Origin: Colletotrichum lupini
Taxonomy: Eukaryota > Ascomycota > Sordariomycetes > Glomerellales > Glomerellaceae
Reading direction: 5' to 3'
DNA: 64,000 nt
Assembly (NCBI RefSeq): GCF_023278565.1
Contig: NC_064677.1
Coordinates: 1,178,001-1,242,000, forward strand
This document shows, piece after piece, positions 1 to 11,794 of the stretch; the stretch's first letter is position 1, and the number at the start of each line of letters is the position of its first letter. The notes beneath the pieces are model-generated. The model worked only from the letters and a program-made list of their open reading frames with translations. It made no database searches and was not told the DNA's origin. Made by a program: the position numbers and the translations under genes.

Positions 1-3000
1 TTAAAATACTTACCGCTAGAGATTTTATTTTTCGTATTATTAAATATAATACTTAGTTAATTTATATTTTTTAAATATAAGAGAAATAGGGTATTAATAA
101 GTAAAATATAAAAAGTTATTATTTTAAAGTACGTTTTTATTTTTATTATACTTAGGGCAATGATTCTTTTATTTAAACTAAAGTTAATTTTCGTAATACT
201 TATTATTAACGTATTAAGCGTTATTAATATAATCTTTTATAGCGCTTAGAATTACCTTTTTCCTTTTATTAACTATTATAATACCCTAGTATTTAAAATA
301 ATTTTATAAAAATTATTTAAGCTATACTTTTTATTTATATAGAATACTTATATAAGCTTAGTATTTAAAGGATCTAAGTAATATAAAAAGGACCCCTCTA
401 GTTACTTTTAGATTTACTTAGTATTATATTTTTTTTTTAAATATTAAAAAAAGTAGCGTTTTTTTTTTAAGTATTAAGAGAATAAGCTTTAGCTCTATTA
501 AATTCGCTTTTTTAATTACTTCTATATTTATTATCTAAAGGACTTTCTTTTATTATTTATAAATAAAAACTTATTTATTAAAAGCTTTTATTACCCTCTA
601 TTTATTTAGCTTTATATATTTTTTAAAAACTAATAGAGTAAAAAAAGAGTAATTAATATTATTAATTTTATTATAATCTAATTCGTTAATATAGGGGGCA
701 AAATTCTTTTATTTTTTAAACTTTTTATAGGGGGCGGATATTTTAAGCCGCTATTTTAATTATTATTATTAAGTTTTATACCTCCGAATTTACCTTTATA
801 TATAATAAGGCATTAATTAAACTAATAAGGGTTAGTTTTATTATTTATTACCCTCGATTTTTATACTATTTATATAATTTTATATACTCTTTTTTAAAAT
901 AGTTACTTAATTAATATCTTTTTTTATAAATATAATATTACTTTTTTTATTACTTTACTCGCGAGTTAAACTTTTATTTATTTAATCAATTTAGGCCTCT
1001 TTATTAGTAATTATTATATTTAGCCTCTTTTTCTTTTTTTTTATATATCTAATTAACTTAATATTATTAATAAGGGCCGTTATATACTTAGAAATAGGTT
1101 TAGCATAGTATTCTTATTTTAATATTAAAACTAGATCTTAGTTTTAAATAGAGCGTCTCGTAGTTTTTAAGTACTTAATATAGGGTTATTTTTATTTTTA
1201 ATATACGCTAGATTATAATATAAAAATATCTAACTTTTTACTCGTTTATTTTCTTATTTAGTTAGGTTTTTATTAATTTATTAATTCGATTAATAAGCTT
1301 TTTAAGGATTTTTATTTATAATTTACCCTCTATTATCTTAGCTATAAATATAAAGAAAATTATTTATAATTTAAATAGGAGCTCTAAGTTCTTATTATAA
1401 GTCTCGAAGCGGCTTTAGATTACGTTAATAATACTAAAAAAGTTATTCTAATTAAGATTATATACTACTTTATAATAATAATTAAAAGCTTTATTTATAA
1501 ATACGATATTAATTACTAAATAGTATTAATATTCCCTAATTCTAACTTTTTTATAATAATTATAAAATATTATTAGGGTTTTTTATAAGACCTTATACTT
1601 CCCCCTAAAATATAATTTCTTTTTTAAAAAGATCTTTTTAAAGTTTATAAATTACTTTATATTTATTATTAAATTTTTAGTATTTATATATAATTTTTAC
1701 GTCGCTACGTATTATTAATAATTTTAAGTCGTTTACTTCTTTTTTTATTAACTAATTAGTACCGAATTTTATATTAATAATAATAGCGAGCTATAGATTA
1801 AAATAAGTAAAATTGTTAATTATTATACTTTTAATATTATATTTTATTTTTATATATTTTTTTATAATAATAGATTTTTATAAATAATTATAGAGAGGAA
1901 ATCTAGGTTATTTACCCTTTTTTTAAATTCGTTAAAATAATTATACGCTTTATTAATTTATACTTAGTTTTATAATATAAATTCTTTTCTTATAATCGTT
2001 ACTATTAGTATTTTATATAGCTTTTATAATTATAATTATATTAATAATACCCCTCGCTTATAAAAAAATCTATTAACTACTTTTATAATTTTTAAGCTTA
2101 CGCTCGTAAATTATTTATTTAGTTAATAACTAAGGTCGTTTATAATTTCGTAAAATAGAGGTTACCCCTATAGCTCTTTTTTTTTATAAACCTTAGTTAA
2201 ATAAATTAATACTACGTTAATTTATTTATTATTAAGCTAATTTACGATTTTATATATTTATGTTCTTTAATAATCTAAGTTAATATTTATTTACTTATAA
2301 AGGATTATGATTCTATTTAAAATCGGGTTTCGTTTTTTCTTTTTTTTTTAACTCGCTAAGGGTCGTACTCTAGCTTATATTTATATTAATAATTACTAAC
2401 GTATTTAATTTTAATAAAAATATATTTAATTTATATACTAATTATAATAAATCCGTACTTTTATTACTTAACGAATTTATTAAAGTCTAAGAAATTCCTA
2501 TTTCTTTTTATTATTTTATTATTACTCTCGTTTTTATTATTTTTAGTAATTATTATTACTTTTTTAAATTACTAATTATTATATTTATTAAGATCCTTTT
2601 TTTTATTTAATATAAAAAGGTAGGTTTTAATAGTTTTTTTTTTAATAATAATAATAAATATTTATATTACTATAAGAAGATATAATAATTAGTTTTGGGA
2701 TTTTTACTAGTTGCTAATTTTTATTATTTTATACCCTTTTAGCCTCTTAAGCTTTATACTTTTTATAATTTTTAAATAGCTTTTTTTTTTAACTTACCTC
2801 TTTTTAAATAGTATTTTATAAAAATAATTAAAAATAAATACTAAGTAGCTTATAAAAGAGCTATATAGGCTATTAAGAACTATATAAGTCGTTAAATACG
2901 GTTAATAAAATTAAGCCCTCTTTTTTATAAAATTATAGATTTTAAAAATTTATTAAAAATACTACTTATTACTTATACTTAATAAGGCTAAATACTTTAA

Positions 3001-3616
3001 AAATCCTTTTTTTTATAACTTCTTAGTACCCTATTTTATATCTTTTAAGTAATCTTTTTTATAACTTAATTATAGTTATATAATTATCGTTTATTAGCGA
3101 TCCTTTTTATTATTTAGTTAATTTTTTAAAATTAATAATTGCGCACTAAGAGCTTAGTATAAAAAAAATCCTTAGCGGCCCCCTAGAGGATTTTTCTTTT
3201 TTTTAGAGCTATGTTTTTTTTAGTTTTTTTTTTAAATTAATAATAACTATAGTAAGAGGTTATAAAACTATTTTAGAGTAGCCGCTTTTTTTTTAAGTTA
3301 ATCTCTAAGATTTATAATATTTTTAACTTAATACCCTTAGGACCTTTAAATCCCCTCTTTTTTTATTAAACTATCCCTTATATTATATTCTTAAGTAATA
3401 CTTAGGGAGTAGTTAAGGGGGTTATAAAAAAATTATTTAAATTATAAACTTTAAAGTTATATTTATAAAACTTTTGTAATATTAAGCCCTTTTTATATAT
3501 TATAAATTTCTTAGTTTTATAACTCTTATATAAGTTCTTATTACGCTTATTAAGAATATTTATATTTAAAAATCTCTTTTTTTAATTACGTAATACTTTT
3601 TTATATTATACTATAA

Positions 3617-3693
3617 GAATTAATAAGGACGTATAATAAATTAATACGGACGCATAGCTCTTAAGGACGTATAATATTCTCCATTTCTAATTA
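3617..3693 (-). repeat. 77-bp repeat, copy A (inverted relative to copy B)
   Basis: The reverse complement of this segment aligns without gaps to 7123-7199. By my count 65 of 77 positions match and all 12 differences are transitions (C/T or G/A), as expected for two RIP-mutated copies of one repeat. Similarity fades at both ends. Confidence 0.75.
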
Positions 3694-6600
3694 ATTTAAA
3701 AAAAAAGTACCTCCCTATAAAAATAATAAGAATAACTATATTAATATAACTATTCTTATTATCCTCTCTAATTTAAGTTCTAATTTAAGATTTTTAAAAA
3801 TAAGAATACTACTATAACCCTTGTACTTATTTAAAACTATTATATTACCTATTTAAGATTTATAAATTTTAAATAAGTTAGTAATCTAAGCTTTTATAAA
3901 TCTTAAGTAAGTAAGGCTTTTTCGTATTATATATTTAAAATATATAAAGAGTAAATTATAATAATATCTACTTAACTACCTCTTTTAATATAATTATAAT
4001 AATTTATTATTATTATAAATTACTTTTTATTAGCTCTATGTTTTTTAAATACTAAGCTATATTAGCTATTTATTTATATAATTCCCTATTATCCTCTTCT
4101 TATTAAAAATACTAAACTAACTCCTTATTTATCGCTAAAATAAGCTTGATATTTAGTTTTAACTTAGCTAACTTATCTTTTTTATAAACTTAGTTAGTAT
4201 TAACTTATTCTTATTCTTAAATAAATAGCCTCGCTTTTTATTATTAATACTTTAACTATTATAAGTAATACGGGCTTAATTAACTAATTAGCTTTTTTTT
4301 AAATAAAACTAGTTATAATAAAATAAGCTATATTATATTTTTTAACTTATTATAAAAAGATATGATAATCTTAGGGTTAAGGATTTAGTAATATAAATTT
4401 AAAAAAGACGTTTTTTAAAAACGTTATTAAGAGTATACCTCTTACTTATTAAAAGTAATTAAATTTAATATTTTAAAATAGATTTTATAGTAATATAAAA
4501 TACTTAGCTTAATTAAAATAGTATAATTTAAATTATAAAATTTAAAAAGGTTTAAAAATAGCCTTTTATTAAATAATATTACTTTTTTTATAAACCGGCT
4601 TTATATCTTAATTAAAATAAAATATTTTAAAAAAAGTATTATTTAAAATTTATTTAAGTATTTAAAATAAGTATTTATATACTCCTAGCTTATAAGTAGC
4701 TCGTCCTCTATATAAACTTAATAAAAGCGTAGCTCTTAATTACTAATTATATTTTATATAACGTTAATAAGCCGATATAAATAACTAAAACTATTTAAAA
4801 AATAACCCTTAATATTATTATTATTTAACTTAATATTAAAAATAATATAAGTACTAAAGTTTTAGTATTTTTAAATAAAATAACGAGCTTATTATATTTT
4901 TAAAAATAAGTATATTACGTAGAAGTATTAAAAAATTAGGTATTAGTTATTAAACTCTTTATAGAACTTAATTTAGGCTTTTTTAAAAATATACTTAGTC
5001 TTAGTAAAAATAATAAGCTTTTATATTATAAAAACTTTATAATATATATAAAAAGAGGGCTTATTAATAAGTAATATTAATATAAGCTTTATTTTTATTA
5101 TTTAATATAGTTATTATTTATATTAATAACTAATATTTCTTATTATTAAACTTATTACTATTATTATTATAACTACGGTCCTTAACTTATTTTTATTTAG
5201 CCCTAAGTATAATATTAAAATTAATATAATAAATATAAAGTTATTACTAAACGTCTAGGAATTATTCGTTTAGTATAGCCTTTATTTATTTATTATAATT
5301 TATAATAATAATAATAGGGTAATAAACTAAACATTAATTTATAAATTAGTAAATACTTATTAAGAAAAACCGGAAACCCTTTAATTTCTTATTATTAATA
5401 AGGCTAAACGCGGTATTATAAATAGATCTAAAGTAGGTCTATTTAGTAATTTAAAAAAAAGGGAACTTAAAGTAATTAATATTATAAATATTATTAAAGC
5501 TAATTACCTTAAGGAATTGCTTTTATATTTAAAAATAATAAAAAAAGGTCTAAATAAGGTTAATAAAATAGTTTAGCTCGTTATTTACTTATTTTACTAT
5601 ATATAAAATATCTTACTTATTAAATAGCTTAATTAATATTATAATTAGTAAGTATTTAGCTAGTTTCTCTTGGTTTATATAAGCCCTAGCGTTATAAATA
5701 TTTTATTAAATAAATAAGGACTCTAAAAACTATTTTTAAATATTAATACGTACGTTACGTACCCGAATCCTAATCCGTTGGTTTATAATTTTAATAATAT
5801 CCTTAACTAGCTAAGTAAGCTTATAATAAAAAGGGTATATAAATATTTTAAAACTAAACTTATAATTATATTAATTATATTAAAGATTTTTATATTATTA
5901 TAATAACTACTATTTTTTAACCTTAGCCTTAATAATTAACTTCTATTTATAATTATATTTTTAAGATCTCTATTGTTTTAAACTTATATTACGGCTAAGC
6001 TTAGGATATTTATATTAATTATATTAAAATATATACTAAATATTCTTTTTATTTTACTTATATTTATAATATTTTATAATATTAAAGCTATTAATTTTAA
6101 TAAAAATATTAACTTAATTAAAAAGAGTATTTATTATTAGCTCTAGGCCGCTAAGAATTAATAAGTTTAGGGTTTTATTTAAAAAAGGGGAGGAGGATTT
6201 ATTACTTTAAGTACGATAAAAAGTTATAATTTAAAAAAATAATAAACTTAAAAAAAGGTTTTATTATAAAAATAAATAAGGTAATAAGTTCGTTTAAAAA
6301 CCCTACGTTTTTTATTATAAACGGCTTTATTCATATTATTAAATAAAGCTAGTTATTAACTTTTTATTAATCTTAATAACTTATATAATAAGCTAAAGAA
6401 TATTATTAAACTATTTTATAATAAACTAAGTAAGTTATTAAAATTTATTAAAAAAAAGAGAGGGACTAGGCTTTAATAATATTTAAAAGAGGGTAATATA
6501 CTAAGTAGTTTATATCCCCCTTAAAAAATAATATATAAAATAAAATATAAGCTATTTAAACTCTTTATTAAAAAGGGGAGGACTATATACTAATAAGAAT

Positions 6601-7122
6601 TAAAAAATAATAAAAAGTTAAAAAGTATTAGTTTTATTAAGGAATTTTTAATTAAAATAGAGGGTTAGTCTTATTTTAATATATTAATATAAATAATAAA
6701 ATAGTAGTTATATTTTTTATAATAGCTTAAGTAAAATATTGTTTATTAAGTTATTATATATATAAGGATCGCTAATTCTATAAAACTAATTAATATTAAT
6801 ATAGCTTTTATTTAAAATAAGAAATAATAGTATATTATTATTATTAAAGCGTTAACGTTTTATAAAGTAGTTTTAATTATTTAAGTTATTAAATTAAGCT
6901 TAGTAATGTAAGCTCGGTACGTAAGCTATTAAAAGAGCTATTTTATAATATATAAATTAATATAACCTTAAAAAAAAGAGGACGTAAAACGCGTTAAATT
7001 AATAATAACTTCGTAATAAAACTCCCTTAAAATATAATTATATAAAAGAGATTATAAAAAAGGATAGGTACTTTAAAAAAAAAGTAGTAGAATTTAAGTA
7101 TATTAATAATAAATTTTTAGAC

Positions 7123-7199
7123 TAATTAGAAATAGAGAATGTTATGCGTCTTTAAGAGCTATGCGTTTATATTAATTCGTTATATATCCCTATTAATTC
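7123..7199 (+). repeat. 77-bp repeat, copy B (inverted relative to copy A)
   Basis: Partner of 3617-3693 in inverted orientation, separated by about 3.4 kb. The pair may be terminal repeats of one element about 3.6 kb long, or two independent insertions of the same family in opposite orientation; no target-site duplication is visible that would decide between these. Confidence 0.75.
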
Positions 7200-7769
7200 C
7201 CTATATTATTAAGCTCGTTTATTATACTAATTAATTAAGTAAGTAGTTATCATATAGGTATTTCCTTTTATTAATTTAATTAGTTAATTTTTAATTACGG
7301 GCCGGTTATAAAAAAGTTAGTTAATAAAAAAGTTATTTAAAGTAATAATAAAAAGCTAGTTACTTAAGCAATTCTATTAATTAACGTAGTTTAATATAAT
7401 AGACGTTAACTTTTTATAAGTAATAAAAAATCATAATTATTTAATTCCGTACGGTATTCGAGGATTACCCCTTTTTATTTATTTTTATAAAGTTAATTAG
7501 TATAAATCTCCTATCCCGTATAGTATTAAGAGGTCGTTTCTTTTATATAATAAGATACTTTACTAATTTATAATAGTAAAATTTAATTACTAATTAGTAT
7601 TAATATCCTTATAATAAGGTAGTTAATTTAAACCGTAATTAATAAAAAAGTTAATTAAACTATATAAATATTTACGTAGTAAATATAAAAAGGAGGTTCT
7701 AACTATAGGTTAGGCTAGCTATAATAATTATAAATAGGGCCCCTAATTAGCCCCTGCGTAGTCGGCCGT

Positions 7770-8698
7770 ATGCCGCGGTCGAATTGGACTTCTAATCCGA
7801 CACTAACACCACCGATAAAGCTACATACGGATATGTCGACCTAAATTTCGTCAATCCTAGTGGGAAATGGGACACGCCAGTCATTATCTACGGCTACACT
7901 CCATCCTTCGTCCTTATAGTACTCGCCGATGTCCTCTTCTTCCTCCTTCTCATCGTCCACACATGGCAGATCATCCGCTACCGCAGCTGGTACTTCGCCA
8001 CCTTTCCAATCGGCCTCCTATTCGAAATCGTCGGCTACGTAGCCCGCTCTCTCTCCGCCAAAGCGAACCCGTATAACCTCATCTACTTCATTCTCAACTA
8101 CTTCTTCATCGTCACTGCACCAGTCTTCCTCGCAGCCGGCATCTACGCGATTCTATCCGCTCTCATCAACCGTCTTGGGCGACAGTTCACGCCTTTGCCG
8201 CCTAAAGTGGTTTTGTGGTTCTTCATCACCTCGGACGCCGTCGCAACCATCACGCAGATCTCGGGCGCCGCTTTGATAGGTGTCAAGCAGTCGCGCCGCG
8301 AGGACCCTACGACGGCCAACAACATTTTGCTTGGAGGACTTGCCTACCAGGTCTTTTCGATCGGATGTTTCGTCATCACTACCTCCATATTCCTCTTCAG
8401 AGCTCGAACAGCGATCAAAGAACATAGGCTTACTACTTTCGTGGCTGTGTTTTCGGGAGCGACGTTGTTGACATACCTGCGTACCTGCTTCCGTCTTGCC
8501 GAAACTGCGGAGGGTCTTGGGGGTTACCTCTACTCGAATGAGGTTTTCTTTGGCGTGCTTGAGTTTGCGCCCGTGGTGTTGGCAGTGATATTGCTTTCCA
8601 TCTGGCACCCCGGGAGATGTGTAGCAAAGAAGGTCTCCGGTGGCGTTGATGATGCAGAAAAGGCTAGAGTACGCAGTCGTGAGTCCATTCAAAAATAG
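7770..8698 (+). CDS. RTA1-like seven-transmembrane protein, 5' end frameshifted
   Basis: RTA1-family proteins are fungal plasma-membrane proteins linked to lipid translocation and resistance to toxic compounds such as 7-aminocholesterol. The frame open from 7796 to the stop at 8696-8698 encodes all seven hydrophobic helices of the family: it starts in the typical Y-G-Y-T-P-S-F context before helix 1 and ends after helix 7 and W-H-P-G-R. However, this frame has no ATG: an in-frame TAA lies at 7793 and the first suitable ATG (7770) is in another frame. Reading from 7770 gives a plausible N-terminus (M-P-R-S-N-W-T-S-N-P) that joins the main frame if one base is missing near 7798-7799. An unseen short intron, a sequencing error or a genuine null allele are the alternatives. 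The gene abuts the AT-rich island, so its promoter lies in RIP-affected DNA. Confidence 0.75.
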
Positions 8699-8822
8699 GT
8701 TCTTTGGCAAGGTCGAAAAGATAGAACGGGTTTCACTGTTTCTCGCCCAAAAGATGAGGGTAGCTGTTATTGATAAAGCTATTTATGCTCTGAATACCTA
8801 GCCCTAATCATCTACCCACACA

Positions 8823-9878
8823 TCAACACGGTGGATATCTTGCTGCCCCAGTCGTTTGCGCATCTACAGTTGCCCATAGCTTCTTCTCAAGCTCGGTTGC
8901 CTCCTCCACCGCGGCCTGCCCAAAGATTCCAAAGCCAGGCATGGGCTTCGGCTTCGATTCTAGAAACTTTCGACGAGCATCGAGAACCCAGTCGATGAGC
9001 TTCCGCAAATCATAGCTTTGACGAAGCCGTCTCTCCATAGTTCTCCGCGCGCGCGAGAAAGATCTAGATGCGGGCGACTTGTCGGTAGTCGACTCCATTT
9101 CTCTGGCCAACATAACGAATCCCATGGGAATGTCATCCATATCATTGGACTGCGGATGGCGTGCGACAATATTTTCCATCGTCTGAAAAGCAAGCAAGAG
9201 GAACTCTTCAAGCCAGACCTTGATTGCGTCACGCCCACCTTGCTCCATGATCTCGGCAAGGCCAAATAAGACGCGCCGATGCTTTCCAAAAGTGACACTG
9301 TCCAGCTCGTCGTCGAATGAAAAGCCAGGAAGACCCTGCAAAGCGGCTCGTAACGGGTGCTGAACCTTGTACGCTGTAGGTGATTCTCCGAAAAAAGACC
9401 CTTCAGAGGTGTCCTCGCCGACGAGAAGTCGGTCCAATTCGGAGGAAAGTCTCGAGTCCGCGGTCTTACTTTTCCACCGCCTTGACTTCTGCTTCTCCAC
9501 CTTCGCGGATGTCTTGACATGTCTGTAGTGTTGCGCTGGGCTTGGCTTTCGACTGGGCAGTCCGCGCGCACCTCGCTTGATGTCTCGCGTGATATTTTGC
9601 TGTGTTGATCCGTCTCGAATCAAGTTGCCGGTCGAAGCACCTTCAATTACACTGACTGGGGCCATGTAAATTGACTCCAGTGCAGCCAGTCCTACGCTAG
9701 GATGAGAAGCAACAGGAGGCACAGCAGAATGAACCGGATTTTGGGTATTGCCCATGTCCATTTCGAAGTCTCTCGAATGACCAGTCAAGGCATTCATCTT
9801 GAATAATGTCTTAGTGTGGACACTGAATGGCTGACGGTATGAGTCGGTGGGGGTCAATGGTAGATGGGCTTGACTCAT
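8823..9878 (-). CDS. hypothetical protein, 351 aa
   Basis: A single-exon frame starts at the ATG at 9878 and stops at 8823. I recognise no domain. The N-terminal half is low-complexity and basic (Lys/Arg/Ser-rich around residues 100-150) and looks disordered. The C-terminal half (about 175-340) is predicted helical, with an amphipathic run rich in Leu, Glu and Phe followed by a basic helix. There is no signal peptide or membrane segment. The gene is convergent with the RTA1-like gene, with 124 bp between the two stops. A regulatory or adaptor role is possible, but nothing visible shows it. Its length and clean composition support a real gene. Confidence 0.65.
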   Translation of the reverse strand: MSQAHLPLTPTDSYRQPFSVHTKTLFKMNALTGHSRDFEMDMGNTQNPVHSAVPPVASHPSVGLAALESIYMAPVSVIEGASTGNLIRDGSTQQNITRDIKRGARGLPSRKPSPAQHYRHVKTSAKVEKQKSRRWKSKTADSRLSSELDRLLVGEDTSEGSFFGESPTAYKVQHPLRAALQGLPGFSFDDELDSVTFGKHRRVLFGLAEIMEQGGRDAIKVWLEEFLLLAFQTMENIVARHPQSNDMDDIPMGFVMLAREMESTTDKSPASRSFSRARRTMERRLRQSYDLRKLIDWVLDARRKFLESKPKPMPGFGIFGQAAVEEATELEKKLWATVDAQTTGAARYPPC

Positions 9879-10415
9879 GGGCTAGTTTTCGTTTGTCGCA
9901 TGCAAATTTTCCAGGGTCGTTTAACTCTGCCTGCAAATATGCGGCGAGTTCGACGCAATAACTGGCCGATCTTGGAAACGAGAGATAGAAAGGAAGGAGG
10001 TTTCTCCCAAACCTTGGAGTGCGGTTTGGCGATAGTGCTAGTAAAAAGAAACGACGTTGAAGATGGGCAGGAAAGATGTCACATCGGGGAAAGTCAGAAT
10101 TAAGCTCGCGGGTAGGGCTGTGGAATTTTGTGGGTCTTCGGGCTTGAAGACTCCACGGAAGAAGTGCGAGCCAGAGAGCCGGAGCTTAAGGAAGTGTTGG
10201 AAGAATGACATGAGGTTGCAAGGAATGAGCAAAGGCATTCAAATAATGAGGAATTGGGTAGATCTTTGTGCCTTCTCATTTCATTACTCGTTATTTCTAC
10301 CTATTTGACCATAGAATGGACCTGTCATGAGTCAATGGCGGTGGTGCTGGAAGAAAAGCAGACCCATATCGTGCCTAACCCAGTTCAAAAGAAAATGAAG
10401 TTTTGTTCAAAGAAG
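9879..10415. other. intergenic, likely promoter of the 351-aa gene
   Basis: Lies between the start of the minus-strand 351-aa gene and the stop of the minus-strand pyrophosphatase gene. Short open frames here are non-homologous shadows. No repeat or RNA gene seen. Confidence 0.6.
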
Positions 10416-11794
10416 CTAGACCTGTTGCCTATTGAGAAATGTTTGTTGTGTCTGAGGAACCACAATCAAGTCGGCGTCACTGTCCAGGTAATACCAGCGA
10501 TCGGCCTTTTCTGGCCTTGGAGCAGCAGGATCGATTCTGCTCTCTGCTGGGATGTTGAATTCGGCGGTTGTTGTCGCTTTATTTATAAAGCTGTTTTCGA
10601 CGTCTGGCCGAGAGGTCTGGTTGTAATTGATTTCATTGGAGTCGACTTCTCCTCTAATCAATTCCGCCCAAGTCTTGTGGCTTTCCTCGACGACGCTTTG
10701 CATGAAAGTGACGTTCTGGTACCAGTCCCCGATGATGTTGATGACTGGATCACCCCGAGCTACTTTATAGTGCTGCGAAGTATTAGTTAACATGACCTTT
10801 CACGGAACATGATAGGGAGAATCACAGTCCACCAGTTTCGGAATATCTTGATGGTCCCAGGGCGATACTTTTCAACATCTTCGAACGCTTTGAACAAGTC
10901 AGCTCACACAACTCTGTCTTCATACCTGGCTAATGGTCTTACTATTGATGATGGACGCCATGGGATCTTTGATGTCGATGCCGAGAATCTCCCAATCGGT
11001 TTCGTTGCCCTTTGTCAAACCCCCATTAGCACATCTCGCATGACGGAACGACAATCCAAGTATCGTAGACTCACATCAGCCAAGGCAAGACCACCGAGAA
11101 TCTTGACTTGTTTCACCTGACCAACGTAGCCGCGGCTGAATGAGAGTTAGTCACTCAATGTTGGTAGACGCAAGGCCTGATGAAGCCGTAGTCTGCCTAT
11201 GACTTACTCTTGACCGATGTCGAAGAGATCTACGGGGTCGTTGTCCCCCAACAGGCTGGTAAAAGAGTGATTGTAATTCGGACTTTCCCAGGTTTGAGGG
11301 ATAGACCCGTAGATGAAAGGGTACGATTTGTGTGGCCACACATTCTCCACATATCTAGGAGCGCCATTAAGAGAGTCATGAACGATAGGATCTGGAACAT
11401 AATGGCCATTAGCATAATGTGGTGTTTTCCTGTGAAAGATACCTACTCACTTAGAGGCTCGCTCCTCTTGAGTTCAATTTTGCCATCTTGCCATCTGGGT
11501 ACTTCAACCACAAGATTCACCACTTGCTTGTTGCTCTCATCCGGCCAGACTGGCACATCATGCCAGAAGGAAATGGGATCACCGTCCTTCTCGAGCCAAA
11601 TCCTCCAGTCCTAAAGTCGAGTGTTCAGCATGTAGGATAAGCTAAATTCGGTTGATGGGGCTGATCACCTCTGTGTTGCGGGCACCAACTTCCCTCAAGC
11701 TAAGGGCGCTGTAGTTAAAGCTGTGGGAGCTAGTCCAAGCAGCACTGCTCGAGACCAAAAGCGTCGCAAGGGCGAAGAAACATCTGCTCGGCAT
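10416..11794 (-). CDS. inorganic pyrophosphatase with signal peptide (338 aa, 7 exons)
   Basis: Family I soluble pyrophosphatase, which hydrolyses pyrophosphate to two phosphates using Mg2+. Exons: 11669-11794, 11451-11610, 11208-11391, 11075-11135, 10943-11009, 10826-10887, 10416-10772; they sum to 1,017 bp and all phases close. The protein follows yeast Ipp1 colinearly: V-G-A-x-N-T, E-K-D-G-x-P-I-S, V-E-x-P-R-W, P-Q-T-W-E, the active-site signature D-N-D-P-V-D (about residue 145), G-Q-V-K-Q-V-K, T-D-W-E, E-D-V-E-K-Y and a C-terminal D-R-W-Y-Y. Unlike cytosolic Ipp1 it begins with a hydrophobic leader (residues about 5-19, with Ala-rich cleavage context) and carries several N-x-S/T sites, so I infer secretion or secretory-lumen location. 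The first intron donor (GTGATC) is weak. Family assignment is firm; location is inference. Confidence 0.9.

Larger units (their letters stand above)
1..7750. repeat. AT-rich RIP-mutated repeat island, no intact genes
   Basis: The block is almost wholly A and T, has no open frame of useful length on either strand, and is nearly devoid of the dinucleotides CpA and TpG (only one CpA in the first 600 bases) while TpA is everywhere and CpC, CpT and CpG persist. That is the classic product of repeat-induced point mutation, which converts CpA to TpA in duplicated DNA of ascomycetes. The island therefore represents former transposable elements now unrecognisable at protein level. It ends abruptly around 7750, where normal coding composition begins. 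The left edge lies outside the window, so total length is unknown. It could in principle be centromeric or subtelomeric; no telomere repeat is seen. Confidence 0.9.

Noticed and set aside
1..7750. Possible mitochondrial DNA or centromere
   Set aside because: No mitochondrial gene or RNA is visible and the CpA-specific depletion fits RIP; centromere identity cannot be tested from sequence alone.
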